Positions 33,033-41,711 of a stretch of 64,000 bases of DNA are shown one piece after another. The stretch is from Cohnella zeiphila (GTDB taxonomy: Bacteria > Bacillota > Bacilli > Paenibacillales > Paenibacillaceae): assembly GCF_014212055.1 (NCBI RefSeq), contig NZ_JACJVO010000042.1, positions 1 to 64,000 of the forward strand, in the 5' to 3' direction. The notes under the pieces were generated by a model, which saw only the letters and a list, made by a program, of their open reading frames with translations, had not been told where the DNA came from and ran no database searches. The position numbers and the translations under genes are program-made. How positions within the stretch are numbered: the first letter of the stretch is position 1; every line of letters begins with the position of its first letter.

Positions 33033-34379
33033 TTGGCAAAGATGGTTAAACCGCTTGGCTTCAAACGTCTTCTATCCGGACGGGGCGCCATGCAGGCGAT
33101 CGTGCGGACAAGCGCCGCCAATCTGCTCATCATGGTGCTGAGCACGCTGTCTTCCATCGCGACGGCGCGTTGGTTCGGCGTGGAGGGCAAAGGCGAATTC
33201 TCGGCGATTCTGTTCTGGCCGACGCTGCTCGCGGGCGTGCTCAGCTTCGGGCTGCCGACTTCCCTGATCTTCAACCGGAAGTCGCATCCGAATCTCGGCG
33301 CGGATTTCGTGCGGGCCAGCTTCCTGATCCAACTGCCGATCAGCCTGCTGGCCGGGATTGTCGCCTGGATCGGGCTTCCCGCTTGGCTCGGGAACTATCC
33401 GGACGCGATCGTCCGCATCGCCCAGTGGTACACCGTCATCATGATCCCGCTGCTGCTGGCCGTGAACCTGCTGTCGGCGCTGGCGCAAGCCATGGAGAAC
33501 TTCAACCTGTACAACGGCCTGCGGCTGTACGTGCCCCTGAGCAACATGGTCGGATTGGCGGCGCTGTGGGCGTGCGGAGCTCTGGGACAGAGTTCCGGCG
33601 CGTTCGTCTACTTCGGCACCAGCCTTCTCGTCGTCTGTTGGTCGTTGTACCGGTTGAGGCGGGAATTGACCTTCGGCTGGTTCGGCAAGTTCGCGAACCG
33701 GGGAGCGATCAAGTCGCTGTTCGGTTACGGCGGCAGGGTGTACGGCGTCGAGCTGCTCGGAACGCTGTATTCCCAATGCGACAAGCTGATTATTCTCACG
33801 CTGCTTGCGCCGAGAGAATTCGGCCTGTATACGGTCGTATACACGCTGTCCCGCGTGTTCAACGTCGTTCAGACCGCCGTTACGGGCGTCGTCTTTCCGA
33901 AGGTGACCGGAATGTCGCAGGAAAAAATCGTCGAGACGGTCTGCCGGGCGTTCCGGCTGTCGTTCGTGCTGATGTGCGCCTCGCTCGTACCCGGCATCCT
34001 CATCGGGCGCTATCTGCTGGGGCTGCTGTACGGGAAGGCTTTCCTCGAGGCGGGGACGGCATTCGATCTTCTCGCCGTGGAGTGCATTATCGGAGGAGGC
34101 TCGTGGATTCTGGCATCCTCTTTCAATGCGATGGGACGTCCCGGCCTGGTCGCGGTGAGGCAAGCGATCGCCCTGGCGCTGACGGTCGGGCTGATGTTCG
34201 TCCTCGCCCCGTCTTACGGCCTGAACGGCATCGCCTTGGCGCTGCTGTTCGGCTCGGTCAGCCGGCTTGTGATTACGGTCGCGGCGATGAAGATCGTCTT
34301 CAAAGCGCCGGTATCGGGCGTCATCTTCGATAAGAGCGATTGGCGCTTCCTGCGGGGGCGGTTGTCGCGGGCGGCGTAA
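33033..34379 (+). CDS. Polysaccharide flippase (Wzx, MATE/MOP superfamily)
   Basis: This 448-residue membrane protein has about 12 to 14 transmembrane segments. Typical Wzx/RfbX features are an N-terminal SAANLLIMVLSTLSSIATAR and the GEFSAILFWPTLLAGVLSFG pair of helices. It moves the lipid-linked repeat unit across the membrane for the polymerase. TTG 33033 follows an AAGGAAG site; an ATG at 33042 is nearly as good. With Wzy and Wzz it makes this a Wzx/Wzy-type pathway. Confidence 0.88.
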   Translation: MAKMVKPLGFKRLLSGRGAMQAIVRTSAANLLIMVLSTLSSIATARWFGVEGKGEFSAILFWPTLLAGVLSFGLPTSLIFNRKSHPNLGADFVRASFLIQLPISLLAGIVAWIGLPAWLGNYPDAIVRIAQWYTVIMIPLLLAVNLLSALAQAMENFNLYNGLRLYVPLSNMVGLAALWACGALGQSSGAFVYFGTSLLVVCWSLYRLRRELTFGWFGKFANRGAIKSLFGYGGRVYGVELLGTLYSQCDKLIILTLLAPREFGLYTVVYTLSRVFNVVQTAVTGVVFPKVTGMSQEKIVETVCRAFRLSFVLMCASLVPGILIGRYLLGLLYGKAFLEAGTAFDLLAVECIIGGGSWILASSFNAMGRPGLVAVRQAIALALTVGLMFVLAPSYGLNGIALALLFGSVSRLVITVAAMKIVFKAPVSGVIFDKSDWRFLRGRLSRAA

Positions 34380-34411
34380 AGTTGACATTAGGGGAAGGAC
34401 GGCAACGCAAG

Positions 34412-34963
34412 ATGCAAAGGCGAGGCAGAAGCGCGAAGGAATATGCGAGATACGGTTACCGCCTGCTTCGCGGCGCCTTTTTCCGAAGGAAAGTGGATCA
34501 TGGCGGCAGGATGCTGAGAGTGTGCGGTCCGGTGAGGGTGTCGAAGACGCGAAGCGCCCGGCTGATCATCGGGAGCCGGGTCATCCTTCATCGGCATACC
34601 GGATTTTTCCTGGATTCGGCGGAAGCCGTGATCGAGATCGGCGACCACACGTTCCTCAACCGAAGAAGCGAGATCATGTGCAAGCGGCACGTGAAGATCG
34701 GCAGCCATTGCGCCATCTCCTGGGACGTGACCATCACGGATACCGACTACCACGTCCTGGAAGGTTCGGAGACGACTCTTCCGGTGGTCATCGGCGACCA
34801 TGTGTGGATCGGCAGCAAGGCGACCATTCTGAAGGGCGTGACGATCGGCCGGGGAGCCGTCGTGGCGGCCGGGGCGGTCGTGTCCAAGGACGTGCCGGCC
34901 CGGACGCTCGTGGCGGGGGTCCCGGCGAGGGTCGTCCGGGAGAACGTAAGCTGGTCCCTGTGA
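34412..34963 (+). CDS. Hexapeptide-repeat acyltransferase
   Basis: This 183-residue left-handed beta-helix protein has repeated hexapeptide units, from LIIGSRVILHRHTG to VVIGDHVWIGSKATILKGVT and IGRGAVVAAGAVVSKDVPA. The catalytic His is probably in DTDYHVL. It is a maltose O-acetyltransferase/WbbJ-like enzyme that would acetylate a sugar of the polymer. ATG 34412 with GGGGAAGGA upstream was chosen. A TTG at 34382, directly after the flippase stop, is an alternative that would add ten residues. Confidence 0.9.
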   Translation: MQRRGRSAKEYARYGYRLLRGAFFRRKVDHGGRMLRVCGPVRVSKTRSARLIIGSRVILHRHTGFFLDSAEAVIEIGDHTFLNRRSEIMCKRHVKIGSHCAISWDVTITDTDYHVLEGSETTLPVVIGDHVWIGSKATILKGVTIGRGAVVAAGAVVSKDVPARTLVAGVPARVVRENVSWSL

Positions 34964-35006
34964 ACGGGAGTCCGGCAAATCGACGCGCGCGAAGGAGACA
35001 TGGAAC

Positions 35007-35981
35007 ATGAACACCGCGACAAAAGCCCATCCGATGGATGAGCTGAAGCAGCGGCTTCGGCAAATTCTGGACGTGATCCCGCCGGGCTCGGACATCTACT
35101 ATATCGATTATCCGGTGCACGGGAACGGCGGCGATCTGTTGATTATGAAAGGAACCGAAGCTTTTTTCAAAGAATACCGCATCCGGGTCCGGGCGCGCTA
35201 CAGCGTGCTGGACTTCCCGGACCGTCTGTCTATTCCGAACAATCATATTATCGTGCTGCACGGCGGAGGCAACTTCGGCGACTTGTACCCGGTTCACCAG
35301 AAACTGCGGGAGAAGATCGTCATGAATTATCCCGGCCATCGCGTCGTCATGCTGCCGCAGACGATCTTCTACAAGAGCGTATCCGAGTTCGACAAGACGG
35401 CGGACATTCTGAACCGGCACCCGGACGTGCATCTGTACGTCCGCGATACGCTGTCTCTGGAGATGGCGAAGGACAAGTTCAGACAATGCCGCGTCTATCT
35501 GTCTCCGGACATGGCGCATCAGCTGTGGCCGATCCGCAGCCGGTCCGGTCCCGACAAAGAGCTGCTGCGCTTCCTGCGGACCGACATCGAGAAGACGGCC
35601 GGGCAGGAACGGCTGGAAGCTTCCGGCGCCGGCGACTGCCTGGACTGGCCGACGCTCTACAGCCGCGCGGAACAGCGCTCGATCCGCGCTTTCGGCTTGG
35701 TGCTTCGCAAGGGGAAAGGCCGAATTCCGGTCGGTTCGATGTGGGGCAAGTATACCGACCGCCTGGTGCGCAAGGCGGTCGACCGGTTCGCGCGCTACCG
35801 CACCGTTCAAACTTCGCGGCTCCACGGGCATATCCTGTCCTGCCTGATGGACAAGCCGCACGTGCTGATCGACAACGCCTACGGCAAGAACGCGAATTAC
35901 TTCCGCACTTGGACGAATGGCATCGCCTCGGCTAAGCTGCTGGCCGAACCGGCGAATGACAAAAAGGAGGGAATGGCATGA
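35007..35981 (+). CDS. Polysaccharide pyruvyltransferase
   Basis: This 324-residue protein has the pyruvyltransferase family pattern: IDYPVHGNGGDLLIMKGTEA near residue 33, VLHGGGNFGDLY near residue 90, and VQTSRLHGHILSCLMDKPHV-like RLHG motif near residue 275. It transfers pyruvate from phosphoenolpyruvate to a sugar as a ketal and so adds negative charge to the polymer. The stop overlaps the next gene by ATGA. Confidence 0.93.
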   Translation: MNTATKAHPMDELKQRLRQILDVIPPGSDIYYIDYPVHGNGGDLLIMKGTEAFFKEYRIRVRARYSVLDFPDRLSIPNNHIIVLHGGGNFGDLYPVHQKLREKIVMNYPGHRVVMLPQTIFYKSVSEFDKTADILNRHPDVHLYVRDTLSLEMAKDKFRQCRVYLSPDMAHQLWPIRSRSGPDKELLRFLRTDIEKTAGQERLEASGAGDCLDWPTLYSRAEQRSIRAFGLVLRKGKGRIPVGSMWGKYTDRLVRKAVDRFARYRTVQTSRLHGHILSCLMDKPHVLIDNAYGKNANYFRTWTNGIASAKLLAEPANDKKEGMA

Positions 35982-37348
35982 AGATCGTTCTTCTGTCGGG
36001 CGGCTCGGGCAAACGGCTGTGGCCGCTGTCCAACGATTCCCGTTCGAAGCAGTTCCTGAAAGTGCTGAAGGATCCGTCCGGACAGCCGGAATCCATGGTT
36101 CAGCGGGTATGGAGACAGCTCGGCGAAGCCGGCCTGCAGGACCGAGCTTACGTGGCGACGGGCAAATCCCAGGTGGAGCTGATCTACGGCCAGTTGGGCA
36201 GCGACGTGCAGCTGATCGACGAGCCGGAACGAAGAGACACGTTCCCGGCGATCGCCCTGGCGGCGACGTATCTGTACGCCATGGAGGGCGTGGGCCTGAA
36301 CGAGACGGTCGTCGTCATGCCGGTCGATCCGTACGTCGACGGCGATTTTTTCCGGCAGCTGGCGCAGCTGGAAGAGGCGCTGGACACTTCGGGCGCGGAT
36401 ATGGCGCTCATCGGCGTCCAACCGACGTATCCGTCCGAGAAGTACGGATACATCGTTCCCAAGCGGGCAGACGGTTCAGGCCGCTCGTTCCTGGAGGTTC
36501 GCGAGTTCCGCGAGAAGCCCGGACGGGAAGAAGCGGAGGAGATGATCCGGGAGGGCGCGCTGTGGAACTGCGGCGTGTTCGCGTTCAAGCTGGACCTGCT
36601 CGTCAACCTGCTGATGGCCTACGAGCTTCCGATCCATTACGAGGAGATGCGCAAGCGGTACGGCTCGCTTCCGGCGATCAGCTTCGACTACGAGGTGGTC
36701 GAGCGGGCGAATCGGATAGCGGCGGTCCGTTACGAGGGCGAGTGGAAGGATCTCGGCACCTGGAACACGCTGACCGAGGAGATCAAGACCCCGGTTATCG
36801 GCAAAGGAATGGTCTCGGAGCATACGGCGAACGCCCACGTCATCAACGAGCTGGAAGTTCCGATCGCCGTGCTGGGCTTGTCCGACGTCATCGTGGCGGC
36901 GAGCCCCGACGGCATCCTCGTGGCGGACAAGAGCTTAAGCCCGCTGGTCAAGGACATGCTGAAGCATTCGGAGCAGCGGCCCATGTACGAGGAACGGCGC
37001 TGGGGCCGCTACCGGGTGCTGGATTACGCGGTTTACCCGGACGGCCGGGAAGTGCTGACGAAGCGGATCTTCATCGCGGCCGGCAAAAACTTGAGCTACC
37101 AGTACCACAGTCTTCGCGACGAGGTATGGACGGTCGTGGCCGGACGGGGAACGGTCGTTCTGGACGGGCGGATGCGGACCCTGACGGCCGGCGACGTTCT
37201 TCTTGTGCCGAAGGAGTGCCGTCACAGCGTACGGGCGGAGAGCGATCTGGAGATCGTCGAGGTGCAGACCGGAACGATGCTGGTTGAGGAGGATATCGTT
37301 CGATTGGAGCTTCAATGGGACGAGATCGTCCAACTTTGCCAGGTTTAG
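35978..37348 (+). CDS. Mannose-1-phosphate guanylyltransferase with cupin domain (ManC-like)
   Basis: This 456-residue protein has an N-terminal nucleotidyltransferase (MKIVLLSGGSGKRLWPLSN, then SKQFLKV, and VMPVDPYVDGDFF near residue 113). A C-terminal cupin of the mannose-6-phosphate isomerase type II family follows (WGRYRVLDY to DGRMRTLTAGDVLLVPKECR). It makes GDP-mannose and may also isomerise mannose 6-phosphate. The signature QLIDEPERRDTFPAIALAA matches ManC. No phosphomannomutase gene is in the window. Confidence 0.9.
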   Translation: MKIVLLSGGSGKRLWPLSNDSRSKQFLKVLKDPSGQPESMVQRVWRQLGEAGLQDRAYVATGKSQVELIYGQLGSDVQLIDEPERRDTFPAIALAATYLYAMEGVGLNETVVVMPVDPYVDGDFFRQLAQLEEALDTSGADMALIGVQPTYPSEKYGYIVPKRADGSGRSFLEVREFREKPGREEAEEMIREGALWNCGVFAFKLDLLVNLLMAYELPIHYEEMRKRYGSLPAISFDYEVVERANRIAAVRYEGEWKDLGTWNTLTEEIKTPVIGKGMVSEHTANAHVINELEVPIAVLGLSDVIVAASPDGILVADKSLSPLVKDMLKHSEQRPMYEERRWGRYRVLDYAVYPDGREVLTKRIFIAAGKNLSYQYHSLRDEVWTVVAGRGTVVLDGRMRTLTAGDVLLVPKECRHSVRAESDLEIVEVQTGTMLVEEDIVRLELQWDEIVQLCQV

Positions 37349-37358
37349 GAGGGATCCA

Positions 37359-38699
37359 ATGAACATTACGGTAATTGGCACCGGCTACGTCGGACTCGTA
37401 TCGGGCATCTGCTATGCGGAGCTTGGGCACACGGTCGTCTGCGTCGACAAGGATTCATCCAAGATCACCGCCTTGCGAAGCGGCCTCATCCCGATCTACG
37501 AGCCCGGGCTGGAGGAACTCTCGGCGCGGAATACCGCCGCCGGCCGCCTTCGCTTCACGGGCGACCTGAAGGAGGCCGTCCGCGGGACGGATCTCGTCGT
37601 CATCGCGGTCGGCACGCCGCCGCTGCCGAGCGGCGAGGCGGATCTCAGCTACATCGACGGCGCAGCGGACGAGATCGCGGATGCGCTGGACGGCTACGCG
37701 ATCGTCGCCGTGAAGAGCACCGTTCCCGTCGGCACGAACGAACGGGTTCGCGATCGGATCCGGTCGCGGACGGACATGCCGTTCGACAGCGTGTCGCTGC
37801 CGGAATTCCTGCGGGAAGGCTCGGCCGTCCGGGACACGCTCAAGCCGGACCGGATCGTGATCGGGTCCGATTCCCGAGCCGCCGCCGAGAAGGTCGCGCA
37901 GCTGCATAAGCCGCTCACCGACCGGATCATGATCACGGACATCCGCAGCGCGGAGATGCTCAAATATGCTTCCAACGCTTTTCTGGCGACGAAGATTTCG
38001 TTCATCAACGAGATTGCGAATATATGCGAGAAGGTCGGCGCGGACGTGACCCAAGTCGCCGAGGGAATGGGCTACGACCGCCGCATCGGCCCGGCCTTCC
38101 TGAAGGCGGGCATCGGCTACGGCGGATCGTGCTTCCCGAAGGACACGCGGGCGCTCATCCAGATCGCCGGCCACGTCGAATACGACTTCAAGCTGCTCAG
38201 CTCGGTCGTCGAAGTGAACCGGGACCAGCGGCTTCGCATGGTTCAGAAGCTGGAGACGATTTTCGGCGGGGACTTGAGCGGGAAGACGGTCGCGGTCTGG
38301 GGACTCGCCTTCAAGCCGGAGACGGACGATGTCCGGGAGGCGCCCGCTCTGGAGATTATGCGGAACTTGATCGCCCGAGGCGTGAAGGTGAAGGCGTACG
38401 ACCCGATCGCGCTTCCGAACTTCCGCGGTCTGTTCGGTGAGAGCGGCGTCGTCTGGTGCGACCATGCGATGGAAGCCGCCGCCGGAGCGGACGCTCTTTG
38501 TCTGCTTACGGAATGGGAGGAATTCGCCCGGGCGGACTTGCAGCAGCTGCAATCGACCATGAAGCAGCCGGTTCTGATCGACGGCCGGAACGTATTTAAA
38601 GAAGAGGACCTGGCGGGAACGGAGTTCGTCTATTACTCCATCGGCCGTCCCAGCCTGAACCAAGGGGTCAGAGAGGAAATGCCGGTTCTCCAATTCTGA
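37359..38699 (+). CDS. UDP-glucose/GDP-mannose 6-dehydrogenase
   Basis: This 446-residue enzyme begins MNITVIGTGYVGLVSGICYA, the NAD-binding fold. Conserved parts are ALRSGLIPIYEPGLEEL, VKSTVPVGTNERV, the catalytic Cys in GIGYGGSCFPKDTRAL and the C-terminal VAVWGLAFKPETDDVREAPA. It oxidises UDP-glucose to UDP-glucuronate (most likely, given galU) or GDP-mannose to its uronate. The start at 37359 follows GGAGGGATC. It predicts a uronic acid in the polymer. The in-frame extension into the ManC gene is a shadow. Confidence 0.93.
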   Translation: MNITVIGTGYVGLVSGICYAELGHTVVCVDKDSSKITALRSGLIPIYEPGLEELSARNTAAGRLRFTGDLKEAVRGTDLVVIAVGTPPLPSGEADLSYIDGAADEIADALDGYAIVAVKSTVPVGTNERVRDRIRSRTDMPFDSVSLPEFLREGSAVRDTLKPDRIVIGSDSRAAAEKVAQLHKPLTDRIMITDIRSAEMLKYASNAFLATKISFINEIANICEKVGADVTQVAEGMGYDRRIGPAFLKAGIGYGGSCFPKDTRALIQIAGHVEYDFKLLSSVVEVNRDQRLRMVQKLETIFGGDLSGKTVAVWGLAFKPETDDVREAPALEIMRNLIARGVKVKAYDPIALPNFRGLFGESGVVWCDHAMEAAAGADALCLLTEWEEFARADLQQLQSTMKQPVLIDGRNVFKEEDLAGTEFVYYSIGRPSLNQGVREEMPVLQF

Positions 38700-38761
38700 A
38701 GGGGGAGGGGGGGCAAGAAATCCTCCGATAGCGAAGGAGGAGAAGGAAGGAGCGGATCGCT

Positions 38762-41698
38762 GTGAGGAGGAAAAAAACCGTCCTGCTCCTGATATACGGA
38801 TTGGCGGCTTTAACGGTCCCGCCCGGAACGACGCTTGGGGACAGTCCCGGCTTCGTCATCCAGGTCGACGATCTGCAGAATTGGGATGCGACTTACGACC
38901 ATTCGGAAGCATTGAAGCTGCGAACGGACCCGGATGAAGACCGGGATTCGTCGCTCGTCGAGAGCGACGGGGCCTCCGGAGAGTATCTGGTGTACCAGGC
39001 AAGCGGCTACCTGCGATCGTTCGCCGTATATGCTTATGGAGCGGAGGGAGGTACCTCCAACGCGCTTCGGTTTTACTTGTCGTCCGACGGCAAGTCGTAT
39101 CGGAGCGTGGAGCCGGACATTCACGTGGACGAAGGGAATCCGGCGGCTGTCACCTATGAATCGAGAGAATTTCCAAGCGGCACGAAATATTTGAAAATCG
39201 TGTTCGCGGGGACCGGAGCCGGGACGCCCACGTCAATCGGCAAAGTGATCCTGAACGGACCCGGCAGCGTCGGCGCGAGCAAGCCGTCGGGCCCGGTGCT
39301 CTACGGCAGCATGGTCATGCTGAACCGGGCGTCGGAAGGCGACACCGTGTATTATACGACGGACGGGAGCGATCCTCGCGACTCCTTGACCCGGAAGCAT
39401 TACTCCGATCCGATCCCGATCTTGGAAAAGACGGTGCTGAAGTCGACGGCGGTCAATCATTCGGGCAAGGATCAAGCCGCCGCCAGCAGGGTATCGACGT
39501 ATACGTTCGATCCCTACCCGGTGACGGCGCCGGCGCCGGGCATAACGGATCCGCTGGACGACTTCAAAACGGCCGCGAGCAAAGCGAATCTGTATCTGGC
39601 GAAAGACAATCCCAGCTATTATGACAACGACGGAAGCCGGGCGGTTCGCTCGACGACGGCGCAGGGAATGCTGCTGTACCGTTCGGATACCGACATGACC
39701 TCCTTTACGGTGCGCAGCTTCTACTATTCCGGCCAGCCGTTCGAGAAGCTTCGCTTTTTCGCGTCGTCCGACGGCAAGACGTACGAAGAAGTCGACGCGG
39801 ACAGCTATGCGTCCGGCTATGCCCAGAGCAATTGGCAGCCGTATGCGTACGAGAGCTCGGACCTGCCGGCGCATACGCGGTATTTGAAAATCGATCTGAT
39901 CGGGGAAGCGAAGTCGTGGACGCCTCAAGTGTCGGACGTGTCGATCGACCGGACGACGGCATCCGTGAAGCTCGCCGAGTCGCAGGACGGGGACGGCTAT
40001 AAGGCGACCTTGAGTTCGGCGACGGCCGGCTCCCGCATTTATTATCGCTTGAACAAGGGAGACGACTTCCTTCCTTATTCGGGACCGATCGAGCTGCAGG
40101 GGTATAACCAGCTGGAGACGTACGCCGTCAAGGACGGACTGGTGCCGAGCCCGATCCGCAGTTATAGCGTCAACGCGGGAGGGGCCGTCCAACTGGATCG
40201 GTTCGGCCAACTGGAGAGCGCGAACTTCGCCGGCAAGGTGACTTCCGAAGCGCAGCTCAAAGCGGATGCGCAAGCCGACGCGACTTACTACGGAAGCTTG
40301 AAGGCGCCCGAGGATCGCGACGCTTACGGCGGGCTTGCCGGCAGCGCGGAGAAATACGGGCTGAAGGCGACCGGGTATTTCGCCGTCCAGCAGTTGAACG
40401 GGCGGCCGGTCATGACGACGCCGGACGGCAATCTGTATTTCAATCTGGGGGTCAACGGCGTCACGCCCCAGGAGACGTACACGATGGTCGCCGGACGGGA
40501 AGAACAATTCGAGTCGATTCCTTCCTATGCCAGCGCCTACAAAGCCGCCTATCTCGGGAAAGACAACTTCTCGTACTACTTGGCGAACAAGTATATCAAA
40601 ACCGGAAGCGTCCCGACGGAGCACGACATCTATACGGAAGCGATCGGCCGACTGCAGAAATGGGGCTTTAACGGGATCGGCGCCTACTCGCCCGAGAAAT
40701 ACGGCGAGGAAGGCAAGTTCCCCTATGTCCGGATGCTGCCGCTGGACGGAATGAGCTGGGCCAAGATCGACGGCCTGTCGCTCTTCGACATCTATGCTCC
40801 GGACGCCGAGGCCAAGCTGGACAAGGCAATCGCTGCGGCGGTCGCTCCGCATAAGGACGATCCGATGCTGGTCGGTTACTTTATCGGCAACGAGTACGAT
40901 TTCCACCGGTTCTATACCGAGGTTCCGAAGCTCAAGGCGAGCAAGGCGGCGCTCAAAGCCAAGCTGGTCGCGACGCTGCAAGCGAAATACGGCACGATCG
41001 CAGCGTTCAACGCCGCTTGGAAGACGAACTTCAAATCGTTCTCGGACTTGAACGAAGCGGAGCTGACGCTGAACGCGTCGCCGGCCTGGCGCGACATGGA
41101 ATCGTTCTTCTCCGATTATCTGAACCAATTTTTCGGCACGGTGTCCAAGCTGTACCGCAAATACGATCCGAACCATCTTCTGCTCGGCGACCGGTGGATC
41201 ACGACGACGTTCCACAACGAGAAAGTACGGCAGACTCTCTCCGAGGTCGAAGGGAAGTACATGGACGTCATCAGCATCAACTATTACACGTACAAGATCG
41301 AGACGGATCTGCTGAACGAGGTCAACGAGTTGTCGGGCGGCAAGCCGATCCTGATGAGCGAATTCGGCTACGGCACGTCGGAGCAAGGATTGCAGCCGCT
41401 CATGCTCAACTCGGCGGTCAACCAGTTCCAGCGGGGAATGCGCTACCGGAACTTCGTGGAAGGCGTGGCCAGCCTCCCTTACGTAGTCGGCGCGGATTTG
41501 TTCAACTACGTGGACCAGGCGGGGCTCGGCCGTTACTGGCAAGGGGAATGGGGAGAGCATTACAACTCCGGCCTCGTCAACGTCGCGGACCGTCCGTACA
41601 AGGATTATCTGAGCGGGATCATGGCCACGAACGACGACATCTACAAGGTCGTACTCGGCCAGCGGACGAAGTTCTATTACGATTTCAGCCAAAAGTAA
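38762..41698 (+). CDS. Secreted glycoside hydrolase, agarase-like (clan GH-A)
   Basis: This 978-residue exported protein has a signal peptide (residues 1-27). Two discoidin-like modules follow (about 45-165 and 270-390; note the paired SSDGKSYRSV and SSDGKTYEEV). Between and after them are chitobiase-type FN3 turns (YYTTDGSDPRDS). The catalytic barrel starts near residue 520 (RPVMTTPDGNLYFNLGVNGV). The likely acid/base Glu711 is in YFIGNEYDF and the nucleophile Glu867 in ILMSEFGYGT. The barrel opening is like beta-agarases of GH50/GH42 type. Lying 62 bases after the dehydrogenase, it probably trims or releases the exopolysaccharide itself. GTG 38762 follows a GGAAGGAG site. Confidence 0.82.
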   Translation: MRRKKTVLLLIYGLAALTVPPGTTLGDSPGFVIQVDDLQNWDATYDHSEALKLRTDPDEDRDSSLVESDGASGEYLVYQASGYLRSFAVYAYGAEGGTSNALRFYLSSDGKSYRSVEPDIHVDEGNPAAVTYESREFPSGTKYLKIVFAGTGAGTPTSIGKVILNGPGSVGASKPSGPVLYGSMVMLNRASEGDTVYYTTDGSDPRDSLTRKHYSDPIPILEKTVLKSTAVNHSGKDQAAASRVSTYTFDPYPVTAPAPGITDPLDDFKTAASKANLYLAKDNPSYYDNDGSRAVRSTTAQGMLLYRSDTDMTSFTVRSFYYSGQPFEKLRFFASSDGKTYEEVDADSYASGYAQSNWQPYAYESSDLPAHTRYLKIDLIGEAKSWTPQVSDVSIDRTTASVKLAESQDGDGYKATLSSATAGSRIYYRLNKGDDFLPYSGPIELQGYNQLETYAVKDGLVPSPIRSYSVNAGGAVQLDRFGQLESANFAGKVTSEAQLKADAQADATYYGSLKAPEDRDAYGGLAGSAEKYGLKATGYFAVQQLNGRPVMTTPDGNLYFNLGVNGVTPQETYTMVAGREEQFESIPSYASAYKAAYLGKDNFSYYLANKYIKTGSVPTEHDIYTEAIGRLQKWGFNGIGAYSPEKYGEEGKFPYVRMLPLDGMSWAKIDGLSLFDIYAPDAEAKLDKAIAAAVAPHKDDPMLVGYFIGNEYDFHRFYTEVPKLKASKAALKAKLVATLQAKYGTIAAFNAAWKTNFKSFSDLNEAELTLNASPAWRDMESFFSDYLNQFFGTVSKLYRKYDPNHLLLGDRWITTTFHNEKVRQTLSEVEGKYMDVISINYYTYKIETDLLNEVNELSGGKPILMSEFGYGTSEQGLQPLMLNSAVNQFQRGMRYRNFVEGVASLPYVVGADLFNYVDQAGLGRYWQGEWGEHYNSGLVNVADRPYKDYLSGIMATNDDIYKVVLGQRTKFYYDFSQK

Positions 41699-41711
41699 AG
41701 GAGGAGCCCGG

